Assembly (NCBI RefSeq): GCF_000218545.1
Contig: NC_015671.1
Span: 372,001-436,000, forward strand
Direction of reading: 5' to 3'
Origin: Cellulomonas gilvus ATCC 13127
GTDB taxonomy: Bacteria > Actinomycetota > Actinomycetes > Actinomycetales > Cellulomonadaceae
Length of the DNA stretch: 64,000 bases
Within the stretch, counting starts at the first letter, position 1; each line of letters starts with the position of its first letter. Under the pieces are notes generated by a model. The model was not told the DNA's origin. It did not search any database and worked only from the letters and a program-made list of their open reading frames with translations. Below, piece by piece: positions 46,128 through 55,957 of this stretch. Made by a program: the position numbers and the translations under genes.

Positions 46128-47564
46128 TCAGACCGTGCCGGGCCGGGTGGCGGTCAGGTCACGCACCGCGGCGTACTGCTCCCGCACGTGCGGTGCCGCC
46201 GGTGCGGTGAACGTCTCGGCGGATCCGGCCGCGCTCCACGCGGGTGCCTGGTCCTGACCCGAGAGTACCCACGCGGCCTGGCGCGCGGCGCCGTCCGCGA
46301 CGTACTCGCCGGGCGTCGGCACCAGCACGTCGAGCCCGAAGACGCTCGGCGCGATGCGCCGGACGGCCTCGGAGCGGGCACCGCCGCCGATGAGGAACAG
46401 CCGCTCGACCCCGACGCCCTGCGCCCGCAGCGCGTCGATGCCGTCGGCCAGGGCGCACAGCATGCCCTCCACGGCCGCCCGCGCCAGGTGCGCGGGCGTG
46501 GTGTTGGCCAGACGCAGCCCGTGCAGCGCACCGGTCGCGTCGGGCTTGTTCGGCGTGCGCTCACCCTCGAGGTAGGGCACGAGCACCAGGCCGTCCGCGC
46601 CCGCGGGTGCCTGGAGCGCGAGCTCCGAGAGGCCCGCGTGGTCCACGCCGAGCATCCGCGCGGTGGCGTCCAGCACGCGCGAGGCGTTGAGCGTGCACGC
46701 GAGCGGCAGGAACCACCCGCTCGCGTCGGCGAAGCCGTTGACCATGCCGGAGCCGTCGGCCGTGGCCGCGGACGTGATCGCGGAGACCACGCCCGACGTG
46801 CCGATCGACACCGCGACGTCACCGGGCTGCAGCCCGAGCCCGAGCGCGGCCGCCGCGTTGTCCCCGGCACCCGGGCCGAGCACGGGACGACGAGCGCCGA
46901 CGGCCGAGCGGGGCCCCGCCTCGCGCGGGCCGAGCACGCGCGGCAGCACCGCGTCGTGGCCCAGGCCCAGCTCGAGCAGGTCGCGCCGGTAGTCGTCGGT
47001 GGCCGGCGACCAGTAGCCCGTGCCGGACGCGTCGGACCGGTCGGTCACCAGCTCGGCCAGACCGGCCGCGCCTGACCCCGGCCCGTGGCCCGCGAGGCGC
47101 CACGTGAGCCAGTCGTGCGGCAGCGCGACCGCGGCCACGCGGGCTGCGTTGGCCGGCTCGGCGTCGCGCAGCCAGCGCAGCTTGGTCACGGTGAGCGAGG
47201 CGACCAGCACCGAGCCCGTCGCGTCCGCCCACTGCTGCGGCCCGCCGAGCTCGTCGATCAGGTCGAGCGCGGCCTGCGCGGACCTGGTGTCGTTCCACAG
47301 CAGCGCGTCCCGGACCACCTCGCCCGTCTCGTCGAGCGTGACCATGCCGTGCTGCTGCCCGCCGACGCTGATCGCGTCCACGTCGTCGAGGCCACCCGCG
47401 TCCGCGATCGCGGTCTGCAGCGCATCCCACCAGGCGGCGGGGGCGACCTCGGTTCCGTCGGGGTGGGACGCGCGACCGGAGCGCACGAGCGCTCCGGTCG
47501 CGGCGTCCCGGACCACGACCTTGCAGGACTGGGTCGACGAGTCGACCCCGGCGACGAGCGCCAT
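46128..47564 (-). CDS. xylB: xylulokinase
   Basis: ATG 47564 lies behind AGGAG. The 478-residue FGGY kinase has the N-terminal phosphate-1 loop [10 protein letters not shown], the [11 protein letters not shown] segment of xylulokinases with the conserved Gln-Gln-His-Gly, the catalytic-Asp region [11 protein letters not shown] and the C-terminal [12 protein letters not shown] loop. It phosphorylates D-xylulose to xylulose 5-phosphate. It follows xylA by 29 bp, so the two are co-transcribed. Confidence 0.96.
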   Translation of the reverse strand: MALVAGVDSSTQSCKVVVRDAATGALVRSGRASHPDGTEVAPAAWWDALQTAIADAGGLDDVDAISVGGQQHGMVTLDETGEVVRDALLWNDTRSAQAALDLIDELGGPQQWADATGSVLVASLTVTKLRWLRDAEPANAARVAAVALPHDWLTWRLAGHGPGSGAAGLAELVTDRSDASGTGYWSPATDDYRRDLLELGLGHDAVLPRVLGPREAGPRSAVGARRPVLGPGAGDNAAAALGLGLQPGDVAVSIGTSGVVSAITSAATADGSGMVNGFADASGWFLPLACTLNASRVLDATARMLGVDHAGLSELALQAPAGADGLVLVPYLEGERTPNKPDATGALHGLRLANTTPAHLARAAVEGMLCALADGIDALRAQGVGVERLFLIGGGARSEAVRRIAPSVFGLDVLVPTPGEYVADGAARQAAWVLSGQDQAPAWSAAGSAETFTAPAAPHVREQYAAVRDLTATRPGTV

Positions 47565-47593
47565 GTCTGCTCCTGTCCGTCCGGTCCGCAGGG

Positions 47594-48784
47594 TCAGCCG
47601 CGCGCGCCGAGCGCGTGCTCGAGCGCGAGCTGGTTGAGCCGCACGAAGCCGAAGCCGTGCTTGGCCACGCCCTCGACGTCGAAGTCCTCGAACGCGGAGC
47701 GGTCCGCGAGGAAGTCGGCGAGCGTCTCGCCCTCGTTCAGCGTGGGCTTGGCGAGCTCGAGCACGCCGGCGGCCTCGAGGGCCTCCTTGACCTCGGGGTC
47801 CTCGCGGAACGCGATCGCGCGCTCCTTGAGCAGGAGGTAGGTGGCCATGTTGGCGCGCGCCGACTCCCACACGCCGTCGAAGTCCTCGGTGCGCGAGGGC
47901 TTGTAGTCGAAGTGCACCGGGCCGGTGTACTTCGGGCCGCCGCCCGGGAAGCCGTTCTCGAGGAGGTCCACGGTCGCGAACGCGGAGAACAGGTCGCCGT
48001 GGCCGAACACCAGGTCCTGGTCGTACTTGATGCCGCGCTGGCCGTTGAGGTCGATGTGGAACAGCTTCTCGGCCCACAGCGCCTGCGCGAGGCCCGTCGT
48101 GTAGTTCAGGCCGGCCATCTGCTCGTGGCCCGTCTCCGGGTTGAGGCCGACGATGTCGCCGTTCTCGAGCTTGGCGATGAGGCCGAGCGCGTGGCCGATC
48201 GTCGGGAGCAGGATGTCGCCACGGGGCTCGTTGGGCTTGGGCTCGAGCGCGATGCGCAGCTTGTAGCCCTTCTCCTTGATGTACGCGGCGACGGTGTCGA
48301 TGCCGTCGGCGTAGGCCTGGTGCGCGGCGTACAGGTCCTTGGCGGAGTCGTACTCGGCGCCCTCGCGCCCGCCCCACATGACGAACGTGTCGGCGTCCAG
48401 GGACGCGGCCAGGTCGACGTTGCGCAGGATCTTGCGCAGCGCGTAGCGGCGCACGCGGCGGTCGTTCGAGGTGAACGCGCCGTCCTTGAAGATCGGGTGC
48501 GAGAACGTGTTGGTGGTGACCATCTCGACGGTGATGCCGGTCTCGGCCAGCGCACCCTTGAAGCGGTCGAGGATCTTCTCGCGCTCGGCGTCCGAGGAGC
48601 CGAACGGGACGACGTCGTCGTCGTGGAACGTCACGTGGGCCGCGCCGAGCTCGGCGAGCTTGTGGACGGACTCCACCGGGTCCAGCCACGGGCGGGTGGC
48701 GGAGCCGAACGGGTCCTGGGCGTTCCAGCCGACGGTCCACAGACCGAAGGAGAACTTGTCGGCGGGGGTGGGCTTGCGCACCAT
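47594..48784 (-). CDS. xylA: xylose isomerase
   Basis: ATG 48784 follows GAGAGG. The 396-residue actinobacterial-type enzyme has the catalytic His in [12 protein letters not shown], the [10 protein letters not shown] and [11 protein letters not shown] metal-site segments (Glu, Lys), and [11 protein letters not shown] with further ligands. It isomerises D-xylose to D-xylulose and also D-glucose to fructose. Its position before xylB and divergent from a ROK repressor gives a standard xyl locus. Confidence 0.98.
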   Translation of the reverse strand: MVRKPTPADKFSFGLWTVGWNAQDPFGSATRPWLDPVESVHKLAELGAAHVTFHDDDVVPFGSSDAEREKILDRFKGALAETGITVEMVTTNTFSHPIFKDGAFTSNDRRVRRYALRKILRNVDLAASLDADTFVMWGGREGAEYDSAKDLYAAHQAYADGIDTVAAYIKEKGYKLRIALEPKPNEPRGDILLPTIGHALGLIAKLENGDIVGLNPETGHEQMAGLNYTTGLAQALWAEKLFHIDLNGQRGIKYDQDLVFGHGDLFSAFATVDLLENGFPGGGPKYTGPVHFDYKPSRTEDFDGVWESARANMATYLLLKERAIAFREDPEVKEALEAAGVLELAKPTLNEGETLADFLADRSAFEDFDVEGVAKHGFGFVRLNQLALEHALGARG

Positions 48785-48864
48785 CGTGGTACCTCTCGTC
48801 ATCGAGTGGATGGGTATTTGTTGTACGGCTGAATTTATCTCTGGAACGGACTAGGGTCAAGCCC
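48785..48864. promoter_or_regulatory. xylA-xylR divergent promoter region with AT-rich operator candidate
   Basis: The 80-bp gap holds an AT-rich patch at about 48812-48838 (TATTTGTTGTACGGCTGAAT), rare in this window. It covers the expected -35 of xylR and the promoter of xylA. The TTTGTT element resembles half-sites of ROK/XylR operators, but I could not confirm a full palindrome. Confidence 0.5.
48852..48857 (+). promoter_or_regulatory. -10 hexamer of xylR
   Basis: TAGGGT is followed by 7 nt and the GTG at 48865. Confidence 0.5.
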
Positions 48865-50049
48865 GTGAGACCGACGGCTGCACGGCAGGGCACCTTGCGC
48901 GAGCTCAACCTCGGGCTCGTGCTGCGTGAGGTGCTGGACGCCGCGGGCGGCCACCGACCTCCACCGTCCCGCGCTGACGTCGCGGCTGCCACCGGGCTCG
49001 CGCGGGCCACCGTCTCGGCGCTCGTCGACCGGCTCGTGGCCGGCGGGCTGCTCGCGGAGCTCGAGCCCACGCCGACGATGCGCGCGGGCCGCCCGGCCGT
49101 CCCGCTGGCGCCCGCGGGCGGGACGCTGGTGGCGCTGGGCGCCGAGGTCAACGTGGACTACCTTGCGGCGCGGACGCTGGACCTCACCGGCGACGTGATC
49201 GCCGAGACCGTCGTGCCGGGCGACCACCGCGGCAGCGATCCCGCCGCGGTGCTGCGCGTGCTGGGCGAGGTCGCCGACGACGTCCTGGCGCGCTCGACCG
49301 CGGACGCGGCCCGCCGGGTCGTCGGGACCGCGCTCGCGCTGCCGGGCCTGGTCGCGCGCGACGCGGGCACGCTCCTGCTCGCCCCGAACCTGGGCTGGCG
49401 GGAGGTCGACGTCGCGGACCTGCTCGCGGGGTCGTCGCAGGCCTTCGCGGCGCACCGGCCGCACCTGGCCAACGAGGCCGACCTGGCCGCGCTGGCCGAG
49501 GCGCGCGCGCAGCGGCCCGACGGCCCGGACTCGTTCGTGTACGTCTCGGGCGAGATCGGCATCGGTGCCGCGCTGGTGCTCGACGGCCGCGTGTTCGGCG
49601 GCCGGCACGGCTGGGCGGGCGAGCTCGGCCACACGCTCGTCGCGGACGGACGCCAGCTCGAGCAGGTCGCGGGTCAGGACGCGATGCTGCGCGCCGCGGG
49701 CCTGGACCGGCAGGCGGGCGTCGCGCCGCTCGCGGATGCGCTGCGACACGGTGAGCCCGCCGCGCACGCCGCGGTCACCGCCGCCGCGGCCGCGCTCGGC
49801 GCCGCGCTCGCCAACGTGGTCAACACCGTCGACGTGCCGGACGTGGTGCTCGGCGGGACGTACGCCCGCCTCGCGGAGCACCTGGCCGCCCCGGTCGCGG
49901 ACGCGCTGCGCACGCACGTGCTGGCCGCGCCGTGGGCGCCACCCACCGTCCGGGTCGCGCGCGCCGGAGAGATCCCCGCGCTGACGGGTGCGGCGCTCGC
50001 GGTGCTCGACCGCGTGGTGGCCGACCCCGCGGACTGGCTCCCCGCGTGA
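48865..50049 (+). CDS. xylR: ROK-family transcriptional regulator, probable xylose repressor
   Basis: The 394-residue protein has an N-terminal winged HTH ([28 protein letters not shown]) and a ROK sugar-kinase-like domain ([30 protein letters not shown]). The zinc motif that usually follows GELGH (CxCGxxGCxE) is absent, replaced by [17 protein letters not shown], so it may not bind structural zinc. Divergence from xylAB indicates it represses these genes until xylose binds. Confidence 0.85.
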   Translation: MRPTAARQGTLRELNLGLVLREVLDAAGGHRPPPSRADVAAATGLARATVSALVDRLVAGGLLAELEPTPTMRAGRPAVPLAPAGGTLVALGAEVNVDYLAARTLDLTGDVIAETVVPGDHRGSDPAAVLRVLGEVADDVLARSTADAARRVVGTALALPGLVARDAGTLLLAPNLGWREVDVADLLAGSSQAFAAHRPHLANEADLAALAEARAQRPDGPDSFVYVSGEIGIGAALVLDGRVFGGRHGWAGELGHTLVADGRQLEQVAGQDAMLRAAGLDRQAGVAPLADALRHGEPAAHAAVTAAAAALGAALANVVNTVDVPDVVLGGTYARLAEHLAAPVADALRTHVLAAPWAPPTVRVARAGEIPALTGAALAVLDRVVADPADWLPA

Positions 50050-50060
50050 GGGCGACTCCC

Positions 50061-50066
50061 TAGACT
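50061..50066 (+). promoter_or_regulatory. -10 hexamer before the lactonase gene
   Basis: TAGACT is followed by 6 nt and the ATG at 50073, in the 23-bp gap after xylR. Confidence 0.5.
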
Positions 50067-50072
50067 CGGCCG

Positions 50073-51155
50073 ATGACCTCGCGCGAGCTGTGGATCGGCA
50101 CCTACCCCGTCGCCGGAGCGGGCAACCCCGTGGGCCTGGGGGAGGGCGTCTGGTCCGTGCACCTCGACGACGAGACCGGTGAGCTCGCCGACGCGCGCCA
50201 GGTGGCCGTGGTCGCCTCGCCCTCGTTCGTCGCCGCGGACGGCGACCGCCTGTACGCCGCCGTCGAGGACGGCGCGGGCCGCGTGGTGCTCCTGACTCCC
50301 GACGAGGCCGGCGCGCTCACGGCGCGCCACGAGACCCCGTCGGGCGGCGCCTACCCGTGCCACGTGCTCGTCACCGAGCACGCGCTGCTGGTCGCCAACT
50401 ACTCCTCGGGCACGCTGGGCGTGCTGCCGCGGCAGGCCGACGGCACGTTCGCCGAGGCCGCGCCCCAGGTGCACGGCCACACCGGCACGGGCCCGCGCGC
50501 CGACCGGCAGGAGGGGCCGCACGCGCACTTCGTCGCGATCGCGCCCGGCGGGCGGCACGTGCTCGTCGTCGACCTCGGCACCGACGAGGTCCGGCGCTAC
50601 GCGTGGGACGGGACCACCGCGACGCCCGACGGCATCGCGGCGACCTTCGCACCCGGCACCGGCCCGCGGCACCTGGACTTCTCCGCCGACGGCCGCTTCG
50701 CCTACGTCTCGGGCGAGCTCGACGGCGCGGTGCACGTGCTCGCGTGGGACGCCGCGAGCGCCACGGGGACACCCGTTCAGCAGGTCCCGGCCGTGGTCGT
50801 GGCCGCGGACGCCCGCACGGACGACGAGCGTGCCCGCCTCGGCCAGGGCGACCACTGGATCCGGCACGGCGCGGGGGACCTGTCCTCGCACCTGCTGGTG
50901 GACGGCGACCACGTGCTGGTGACGGTGCGCGGGGCCGACGTGCTGACCCGGTGGCGCATCGGGTCCGACGGCCTGCTCGTCGACGGCCGGTCGCACGCGC
51001 TCGGCGGCCACTGGCCGCGGCACTTCGCGGTCGTCGGACCGTTCGTGGTCGTCGCGCTCGAGAAGCCGGGCGAGCTCGTCGTGCTGGACGACGCGGGCCA
51101 CGCGCGCAGCCGCCTGCCCGTCCCCTCCGCGGCCTGTGTGCTGCCCCGGGACTGA
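50073..51155 (+). CDS. lactonase-family beta-propeller protein (Pgl-like)
   Basis: The 360-residue protein shows the seven-bladed lactonase pattern of YbhE-type 6-phosphogluconolactonases: LWIGTYPV at the start, SPSFVAADGDRLYAA, the Cys-Pro-like YPCHV, GPHAHFVAIAPGGRHVLVVDLGTD (in part) and GTGPRHLDFSADGRFAYV. The conserved His in PHAHF and Arg in GPRHL are present. It may hydrolyse a sugar lactone in the cytoplasm; its place next to xyl genes raises xylonolactone as an option, which is inference. Confidence 0.87.
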   Translation: MTSRELWIGTYPVAGAGNPVGLGEGVWSVHLDDETGELADARQVAVVASPSFVAADGDRLYAAVEDGAGRVVLLTPDEAGALTARHETPSGGAYPCHVLVTEHALLVANYSSGTLGVLPRQADGTFAEAAPQVHGHTGTGPRADRQEGPHAHFVAIAPGGRHVLVVDLGTDEVRRYAWDGTTATPDGIAATFAPGTGPRHLDFSADGRFAYVSGELDGAVHVLAWDAASATGTPVQQVPAVVVAADARTDDERARLGQGDHWIRHGAGDLSSHLLVDGDHVLVTVRGADVLTRWRIGSDGLLVDGRSHALGGHWPRHFAVVGPFVVVALEKPGELVVLDDAGHARSRLPVPSAACVLPRD

Positions 51156-51650
51156 GTGGCGGTGAGCCCGTCCTGGCGCAGCCACCCGCCCTCCGCGCTG
51201 TCCGTCGACGGCCCGCGCGTGCTGCTGCGCCGCGAAGCGCTGCCCGAGGTCGTTGCGCTGACCGAGCAGGGCTGGGAGCTCACGTCGGAGGCGCCCATCT
51301 GGATGTTCCTGCCCGCGGTCTTCCCGGCGACGCACCGCACGTGGGTCCACGACCGCTCGAGCTTGTTCTGGACCGAGTACGTCGACGGCGTCCTCCAGGG
51401 CGAGCGGCCGCTCTCGGCGCGGGACGCCGCGGACGTCCACCGCCTGTACGCCGAGCACGCCGCGTGGTGCGGGTTCCCCGGCTGGGACACGTCCCGCCTG
51501 TGGTTGCTGCGCGGCCGGCCCGGCCTGACGCTCGAGCAGATCACCGACCGCATCGCCGAGCGCACGAACGGGAGAGGCTTCGGCGGGGGCCCGAGCCCAT
51601 GGCTCGGTCAGCTCGCCGAGCGGGTGGTCACCGAGCTCCTCAGCGACTGA
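51156..51650 (+). CDS. hypothetical protein, 164 residues
   Basis: GTG 51156 immediately follows the lactonase stop, so the genes are probably coupled. A GTG at 51162 is possible. The protein is soluble, Trp-rich (WELTSEAPIWMF, WTEYVDG, HAAWCGFPGWD, RLWLLRG) and has no signal peptide or membrane span. No family was recognised. Confidence 0.6.
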   Translation: MAVSPSWRSHPPSALSVDGPRVLLRREALPEVVALTEQGWELTSEAPIWMFLPAVFPATHRTWVHDRSSLFWTEYVDGVLQGERPLSARDAADVHRLYAEHAAWCGFPGWDTSRLWLLRGRPGLTLEQITDRIAERTNGRGFGGGPSPWLGQLAERVVTELLSD

Positions 51651-51657
51651 ACGCCGC

Positions 51658-52590
51658 TCATCGTCCCGTGGTGACCTTCGACGGGCACGCCGCGAACACG
51701 TACCCCGCCTGCCGGGGTGTGCGCAACGCGTTGTCCCGCAGGACGGTCGACGACGGGCGCTGACGGTCCGAGCACACGGCCGGCCATCGACGCCGGTCGT
51801 ACTCGACGTCGAGCACCGCGGTCCCGTACACGCTCGTGTACGCGCGGCACTCGTCGTACCGGACGCACTCCTCAGCGATCGCGAAGTCGAACCCGGCGGT
51901 GTCTCGACCTCGTGTGCCGAGCTCGGAACCGTTCTTCTGCGCGACGGCCAGACCCGCACGGTGCCCGATGGTGACGTACCGGGCGGCCAGGTCCACCGCA
52001 CCCGCAGCCGTCAGTCGGCCCTTCGACCGGGTCCATGAGTTCAGGTTGTCGAGCTCGACCGCGTCGAAGCCCTTCTTCGCGCACGTCCTGATGGACGCAC
52101 CGACGACCTTGGCGATCGCGGCACGCTTCGTCGCCGTCCTGGTGTCCAGCAGCATCTCGTCGGGCCAGCCCGGGTCGGTGACGACCTTGCCGGACCGGTC
52201 ACGCAGCACGAGCTCGGGATGCCTCGTCAGCCACATGGTGCGATCGCCCGGCTGCGTCTGGAACCCGTTGACGTAGCAGCCCGACCACAACCCGGGAGCG
52301 GGCTTGTCGCTGACGTCTCGGACGACGCCCCCGATCCCGGCCGCGGGCTTGTACCCCCAGCTCAGCTGGTAGTCGACGACAGCGCCTGCGGGCGGGGCAC
52401 CCGGGTGCCGGCCCGTGCCCGCCGGCGACGACGACCTGGCGTTCGACACGGGTACCAGCTGGTCCGTCACAGTTGCGTACGCCGGCCATGCGGGGACGGG
52501 GGCGAGTCCCAGCCCGGTCAGAGCGGCGGCGACAGCGACCCAGCGGTACGTCCTGCCACGAACGTGCGCGATGAAGGCGGTCCGCTGCAT
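51658..52590 (-). CDS. secreted GH114-type endo-alpha-1,4-polygalactosaminidase-like glycosidase
   Basis: The 310-residue product has a signal peptide (VAVAAALTGLGLAPVPAWPAYA) and a TIM-barrel of the GH114 family: DYQLSWGY at strand 1, LWSGCYVNGFQTQP, PGWPDEMLLDTR, KGFDAVELDNLNSW with the conserved Asp, and FAIAEECVRYDEC with the Glu pair. GH114 enzymes cut galactosamine-containing polymers of biofilm matrix. Codon use is somewhat less GC-rich than adjacent genes, suggesting later acquisition. It converges on the 164-residue gene with a 7-bp gap. Confidence 0.87.
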   Translation of the reverse strand: MQRTAFIAHVRGRTYRWVAVAAALTGLGLAPVPAWPAYATVTDQLVPVSNARSSSPAGTGRHPGAPPAGAVVDYQLSWGYKPAAGIGGVVRDVSDKPAPGLWSGCYVNGFQTQPGDRTMWLTRHPELVLRDRSGKVVTDPGWPDEMLLDTRTATKRAAIAKVVGASIRTCAKKGFDAVELDNLNSWTRSKGRLTAAGAVDLAARYVTIGHRAGLAVAQKNGSELGTRGRDTAGFDFAIAEECVRYDECRAYTSVYGTAVLDVEYDRRRWPAVCSDRQRPSSTVLRDNALRTPRQAGYVFAACPSKVTTGR

Positions 52591-52764
52591 GCCCCAGCCG
52601 TATCACGCCTCGTCAGTCCATGGCTTGGTCGGCTCGTCGAGCAGGTGGTCGCCGACCTGCTGGTTCACCGGTCCGGGTGACTCCCGTCCGGCGCCGCGCG
52701 GCCGGGACCGCCCCCGCGGGGTGATGATGGGGCGCAGAACCTGTCCCGACGAGGAGGAGTGACC

Positions 52765-54108
52765 GTGCCGCACGCACCGCGCGTCGCCATGCTCTCGGTG
52801 CACACCTCACCGCTCGACCAGCCCGGGACGGGCGACGCGGGCGGCATGAACGTGTACGTGCTCGAGCTCTCGCGCGCGCTCGCGGCCCGCGGGGCCCGCG
52901 TCGAGATCTTCACGCGCGCCACGTCCTCGGACCTGCCCGAGACCGTGGTGCTGCCCGGCGTCGCGGCCGACGGGACGCCGCTGGACGCGGACGCCGACCC
53001 GGCGCGCGTGCGCGAGGTCCTCACGGCGCTCGACACGCCTCCCGGGACGGTGCCGCCCGTGCTGGTGCACCACGTGCCCGCCGGACCGTTCGAGCGGCTC
53101 GACAAGAACGACCTGCCGGGCGTGCTGTGCGGCATGGCCGCCGGTGTCCTGCGGTGCGAGGCCGCGCGGCGCCCGGGGTGGTACGACGTGGTGCACTCGC
53201 ACTACTGGCTGTCCGGCCAGGTCGGGCGCATCGCCGCCGACCGGTGGGAGGTGCCGCTCGTGCACACCGCGCACACGCTCGCGCGGGTCAAGAACGCGTC
53301 GCTCGCACCGGGCGACGACCCCGAGCCCGCGGCGCGTGTGCTCGGCGAGGAGCAGGTGGTCGCCGAGTCCGACGCACTGGTCGCGTCCACACCCGCCGAG
53401 GCGACCGAGCTCGTCGAGCTCTACGGCGCCGACCCGGCACGTGTGCACGTGGTCGAGCCCGGCGTCGACCTCGACCGGTTCGCACCCGTCGGTCCCGACG
53501 AGCGTGCGGCCGCGCGTCGGGCGCTGGGCCTGCCGGCCGATCGTGACGTCGTGCTGTTCGCGGGGCGCGTGCAGGCGCTCAAGGCCCCCGACGTGCTGGT
53601 GCACGCGCTCGGCGTGCTGCGGGCGTCGGGCCGTCCCGTGCCGCTGCTCGTCGTGCTCGGCGGTCCCTCCGGCCGGTCCACCGCGGTGCGTGAGCTCACG
53701 GCGCTCGCCCAGGTCGCGGGCGTGGACGACTCGGTGCTGGTGCGGCCGCCCGCGACGCGCGACGAGCTGCCCACGTGGTACCACGCGGCCGACGTCGTCG
53801 CGATGCCGTCGCGCTCCGAGTCGTTCGGCCTGGTCGCCGCCGAGGCGCAGGCGGCGGGCGTGCCCGTGGTCGCGGCGGCCGTCGGAGGGCTGCGCACGAT
53901 CGTGGACCACGGCGTCTCGGGCGTGCTGGTGCGCGGTCACGACCCGCGCCGCTGGGCCGACGAGCTCGCAGGGCTCCTCGGTGACCGCGCCCGGCTCGCC
54001 GCGTACTCCGCGGCCGCGCGCGGATCGGCGGAGCGGTTCGGCTGGGACGCGACCGCCGACCAGCTGCTCAAGGTGTACGCGGTCGCCGCCGAGCCGCGCC
54101 ACCGCTGA
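52765..54108 (+). CDS. mshA: MshA, D-inositol-3-phosphate glycosyltransferase
   Basis: GTG 52765 is preferred because GAGGAGGAG ends 5 nt upstream; the GTG at 52759 would overlap that site. The 447-residue GT4 enzyme has [22 protein letters not shown] at the start (in part), [21 protein letters not shown] and the [18 protein letters not shown] donor-site motif. It joins N-acetylglucosamine to inositol-phosphate, the first step of mycothiol synthesis. This is diagnostic of actinobacteria. Confidence 0.96.
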   Translation: MPHAPRVAMLSVHTSPLDQPGTGDAGGMNVYVLELSRALAARGARVEIFTRATSSDLPETVVLPGVAADGTPLDADADPARVREVLTALDTPPGTVPPVLVHHVPAGPFERLDKNDLPGVLCGMAAGVLRCEAARRPGWYDVVHSHYWLSGQVGRIAADRWEVPLVHTAHTLARVKNASLAPGDDPEPAARVLGEEQVVAESDALVASTPAEATELVELYGADPARVHVVEPGVDLDRFAPVGPDERAAARRALGLPADRDVVLFAGRVQALKAPDVLVHALGVLRASGRPVPLLVVLGGPSGRSTAVRELTALAQVAGVDDSVLVRPPATRDELPTWYHAADVVAMPSRSESFGLVAAEAQAAGVPVVAAAVGGLRTIVDHGVSGVLVRGHDPRRWADELAGLLGDRARLAAYSAAARGSAERFGWDATADQLLKVYAVAAEPRHR

Positions 54109-54198
54109 CCACCCGAGCCCGCCTAGCGTCGCTGCGACGGCGACCGGGGGACGGACGTCCCTGCGCCGCCGTCCCGAGGCTGCGGCAGGATGGGGCCC

Positions 54199-54936
54199 AT
54201 GACGTACACCCTGGTGCTGCTCCGCCACGGCGAGAGCGAGTGGAACGCGAAGAACCTCTTCACCGGCTGGGTCGACGTGGCCCTCTCGGAGAAGGGTGTC
54301 GAGGAGGCCAAGCGCGGCGGTGCGCTGCTGACCGACGCCGGCATCCTGCCCGACGTGGTGCACACCTCGCTCCTGCGGCGGGCGATCACCACGGCGAACC
54401 TGGCCCTGGACGCGGCCGGTCGGCACTGGATCCCCGTGAAGCGCTCGTGGCGCCTCAACGAGCGCCACTACGGCGCGCTGCAGGGCAAGGACAAGAAGCA
54501 GACGCTCGACGAGTTCGGCGAGGAGCAGTTCATGCTCTGGCGTCGCTCGTACGACGTCCCGCCGCCCGCGATCGAGCCCGGCACCGAGTTCTCGCAGGAC
54601 GCGGACCCGCGCTACGCGGGTGAGCCGGTCGTGCTGACCGAGTGCCTCAAGGACGTCCTCGAGCGCGAGATGCCGTACTGGGAGTCGGACATCGTCCCGG
54701 ACCTCAAGGCGGGCAAGACCGTCCTGGTCGCCGCGCACGGCAACTCGATCCGCGCGCTGGTCAAGTACCTCGACGGCATCAGCGACGACACGATCGCGGG
54801 GCTCAACATCCCCACGGGCATCCCGCTGGTCTACGAGCTCGACGAGGACCTCAAGCCCACCGTCCCCGGTGGCCGCTACCTCGACCCGTCCGCGGCCGAG
54901 GCCGCCATCGCCGCCGTGGCGAACCAGGGCCGCTGA
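54199..54936 (+). CDS. gpmA: 2,3-bisphosphoglycerate-dependent phosphoglycerate mutase
   Basis: ATG 54199 gives 245 residues; the ATG at 54190 is an alternative. The catalytic His is H10 in [10 protein letters not shown], followed by [29 protein letters not shown] and the second His in [11 protein letters not shown]. It interconverts 3- and 2-phosphoglycerate in glycolysis. It ends at a hairpin shared with phoU. Confidence 0.97.
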   Translation: MTYTLVLLRHGESEWNAKNLFTGWVDVALSEKGVEEAKRGGALLTDAGILPDVVHTSLLRRAITTANLALDAAGRHWIPVKRSWRLNERHYGALQGKDKKQTLDEFGEEQFMLWRRSYDVPPPAIEPGTEFSQDADPRYAGEPVVLTECLKDVLEREMPYWESDIVPDLKAGKTVLVAAHGNSIRALVKYLDGISDDTIAGLNIPTGIPLVYELDEDLKPTVPGGRYLDPSAAEAAIAAVANQGR

Positions 54937-54944
54937 ACCACGAA

Positions 54945-54979
54945 CGAAGGAGGGGCACCCACCGGGTGCCCCTCCTTCG
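54945..54979. terminator. bidirectional terminator between gpmA and phoU
   Basis: CGAAGGAGGGGCACCC (54945-54960) pairs perfectly with its complement at 54964-54979 around a 3-nt loop, between convergent genes. Confidence 0.85.
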
Positions 54980-55005
54980 TCGTCTTCCGCCCGGACCGGC
55001 CGCCG

Positions 55006-55668
55006 TCAGGCGGTGGTGGGGGTCTCGGCCGCGTGCGCGCCCGTGACCAGGTAGGTCACGCGACGGGCGACCGAGACCGCGTGGTCGCCGAACCGCTCGT
55101 AGTAGCGGCCCAGCAGCGTCACGTCGACGGTCTCCTGCGGGTTGCCCACCCAGGCCCCGCCGAGCAGCGCGGTGAACGTGTCCTCGTGCAGCTCGTCGAG
55201 CAGGTCGTCGTCGGACTCGATGCTGGACGCGAGCGCGATGTCCCGGTTCTCGAGCAGCGTGGTGGTGCGCCGCGCGACGCGCACCGCGGCGTCGTGCATC
55301 TCGGCGAACGTGCCGGACAGCGACTGCGGCACGGCGTGGCGCGGGTAGCGACCGCGGGCCACCTGGGCGACGTGCCGCGCCAGGTCGCCCATGCGCTCGA
55401 GCGACGCGCTCATGCGCAGCGCGGAGACCACGATCCGCAGGTCGGTGGCGACGGGCTGCTGCTGGGCCAGCAGCAGGACGCACCGCTCGTCCAGGTCGCG
55501 CTCCATGGCGTCGATGCCCAGGTCGTCGGCGATGACCGCCTCGGCCAGCGTCACGTCGGCGCTCAGCAGGGCGATGCCCGCCTGGGTGATGGCGCGCTCG
55601 ACCCGTGCGCTCATGGCGACCAGGTCCTCGCCGAGCTGCGCGAGCTCGGCGTCGAAGATGTCCCGCAT
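55006..55668 (-). CDS. phoU: PhoU, phosphate signalling protein
   Basis: ATG 55668 follows GGAGAGGGAG. The 220 residues form two PhoU helical repeats with metal-site motifs (EAVIADDLGIDAMERDLDERC and DLARHVAQVARGRYP in the first, YYERFGDHAVSVARRV in the second). It links the Pst transporter to the histidine kinase and keeps the Pho response off under high phosphate. It is divergent from senX3-regX3, with PHO boxes between. Confidence 0.95.
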   Translation of the reverse strand: MRDIFDAELAQLGEDLVAMSARVERAITQAGIALLSADVTLAEAVIADDLGIDAMERDLDERCVLLLAQQQPVATDLRIVVSALRMSASLERMGDLARHVAQVARGRYPRHAVPQSLSGTFAEMHDAAVRVARRTTTLLENRDIALASSIESDDDLLDELHEDTFTALLGGAWVGNPQETVDVTLLGRYYERFGDHAVSVARRVTYLVTGAHAAETPTTA

Positions 55669-55738
55669 GTGCTCCCTCTCCGGATGATGCTCCCGGCGAC
55701 GCACGTCGTCGCAGGCAGCGGCCACCGTCGCACGCGAA

Positions 55739-55767
55739 GGTGAACGTCCGGGACCGCGGTGGTGAAC
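55739..55767 (-). promoter_or_regulatory. PHO box upstream of phoU
   Basis: GTTCACC occurs on the minus strand at 55761-55767 and 55739-55745, 22 bp apart, exactly two 11-bp units with a degenerate middle one. It faces phoU, about 70 bp upstream of its ATG. Confidence 0.65.
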
Positions 55768-55867
55768 GCCGGGCAGCCGTTCGTCGATCAGGACCGGTCG
55801 CCGCGGCGACCGCGGGCTGCGACGAGCCGGTGCGAGGGTGCCGGTGGCAGCCACCCGGGCACCGGCC

Positions 55868-55885
55868 GGTGAACGGTCGATGAAC
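55868..55885 (-). promoter_or_regulatory. PHO box in the phoU-senX3 intergenic region
   Basis: On the minus strand GTTCATC, GACC, GTTCACC gives two 7-bp units with an 11-bp period, the form bound by PhoP/RegX3-type regulators in streptomycetes. It lies 73 bp before senX3 and could serve both divergent genes. Confidence 0.72.
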
Positions 55886-55945
55886 AGTCGGCGAGCGCGT
55901 CGCTCATCCGGCCCGCGCGTGTCGGTCCGGCGCGTCGCGTCGCCC

Positions 55946-55951
55946 TAGGGT
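55946..55951 (+). promoter_or_regulatory. -10 hexamer of senX3-regX3
   Basis: TAGGGT is followed by 6 nt and the GTG at 55958. Confidence 0.5.
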
Positions 55952-55957
55952 GGCGCT

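Noticed and set aside
48785..48864. Perfect palindromic XylR operator
   Set aside because: I tested TATTTGTTG against CTGAATTTA and only 4 of 9 positions pair, so I list only an AT-rich candidate region.
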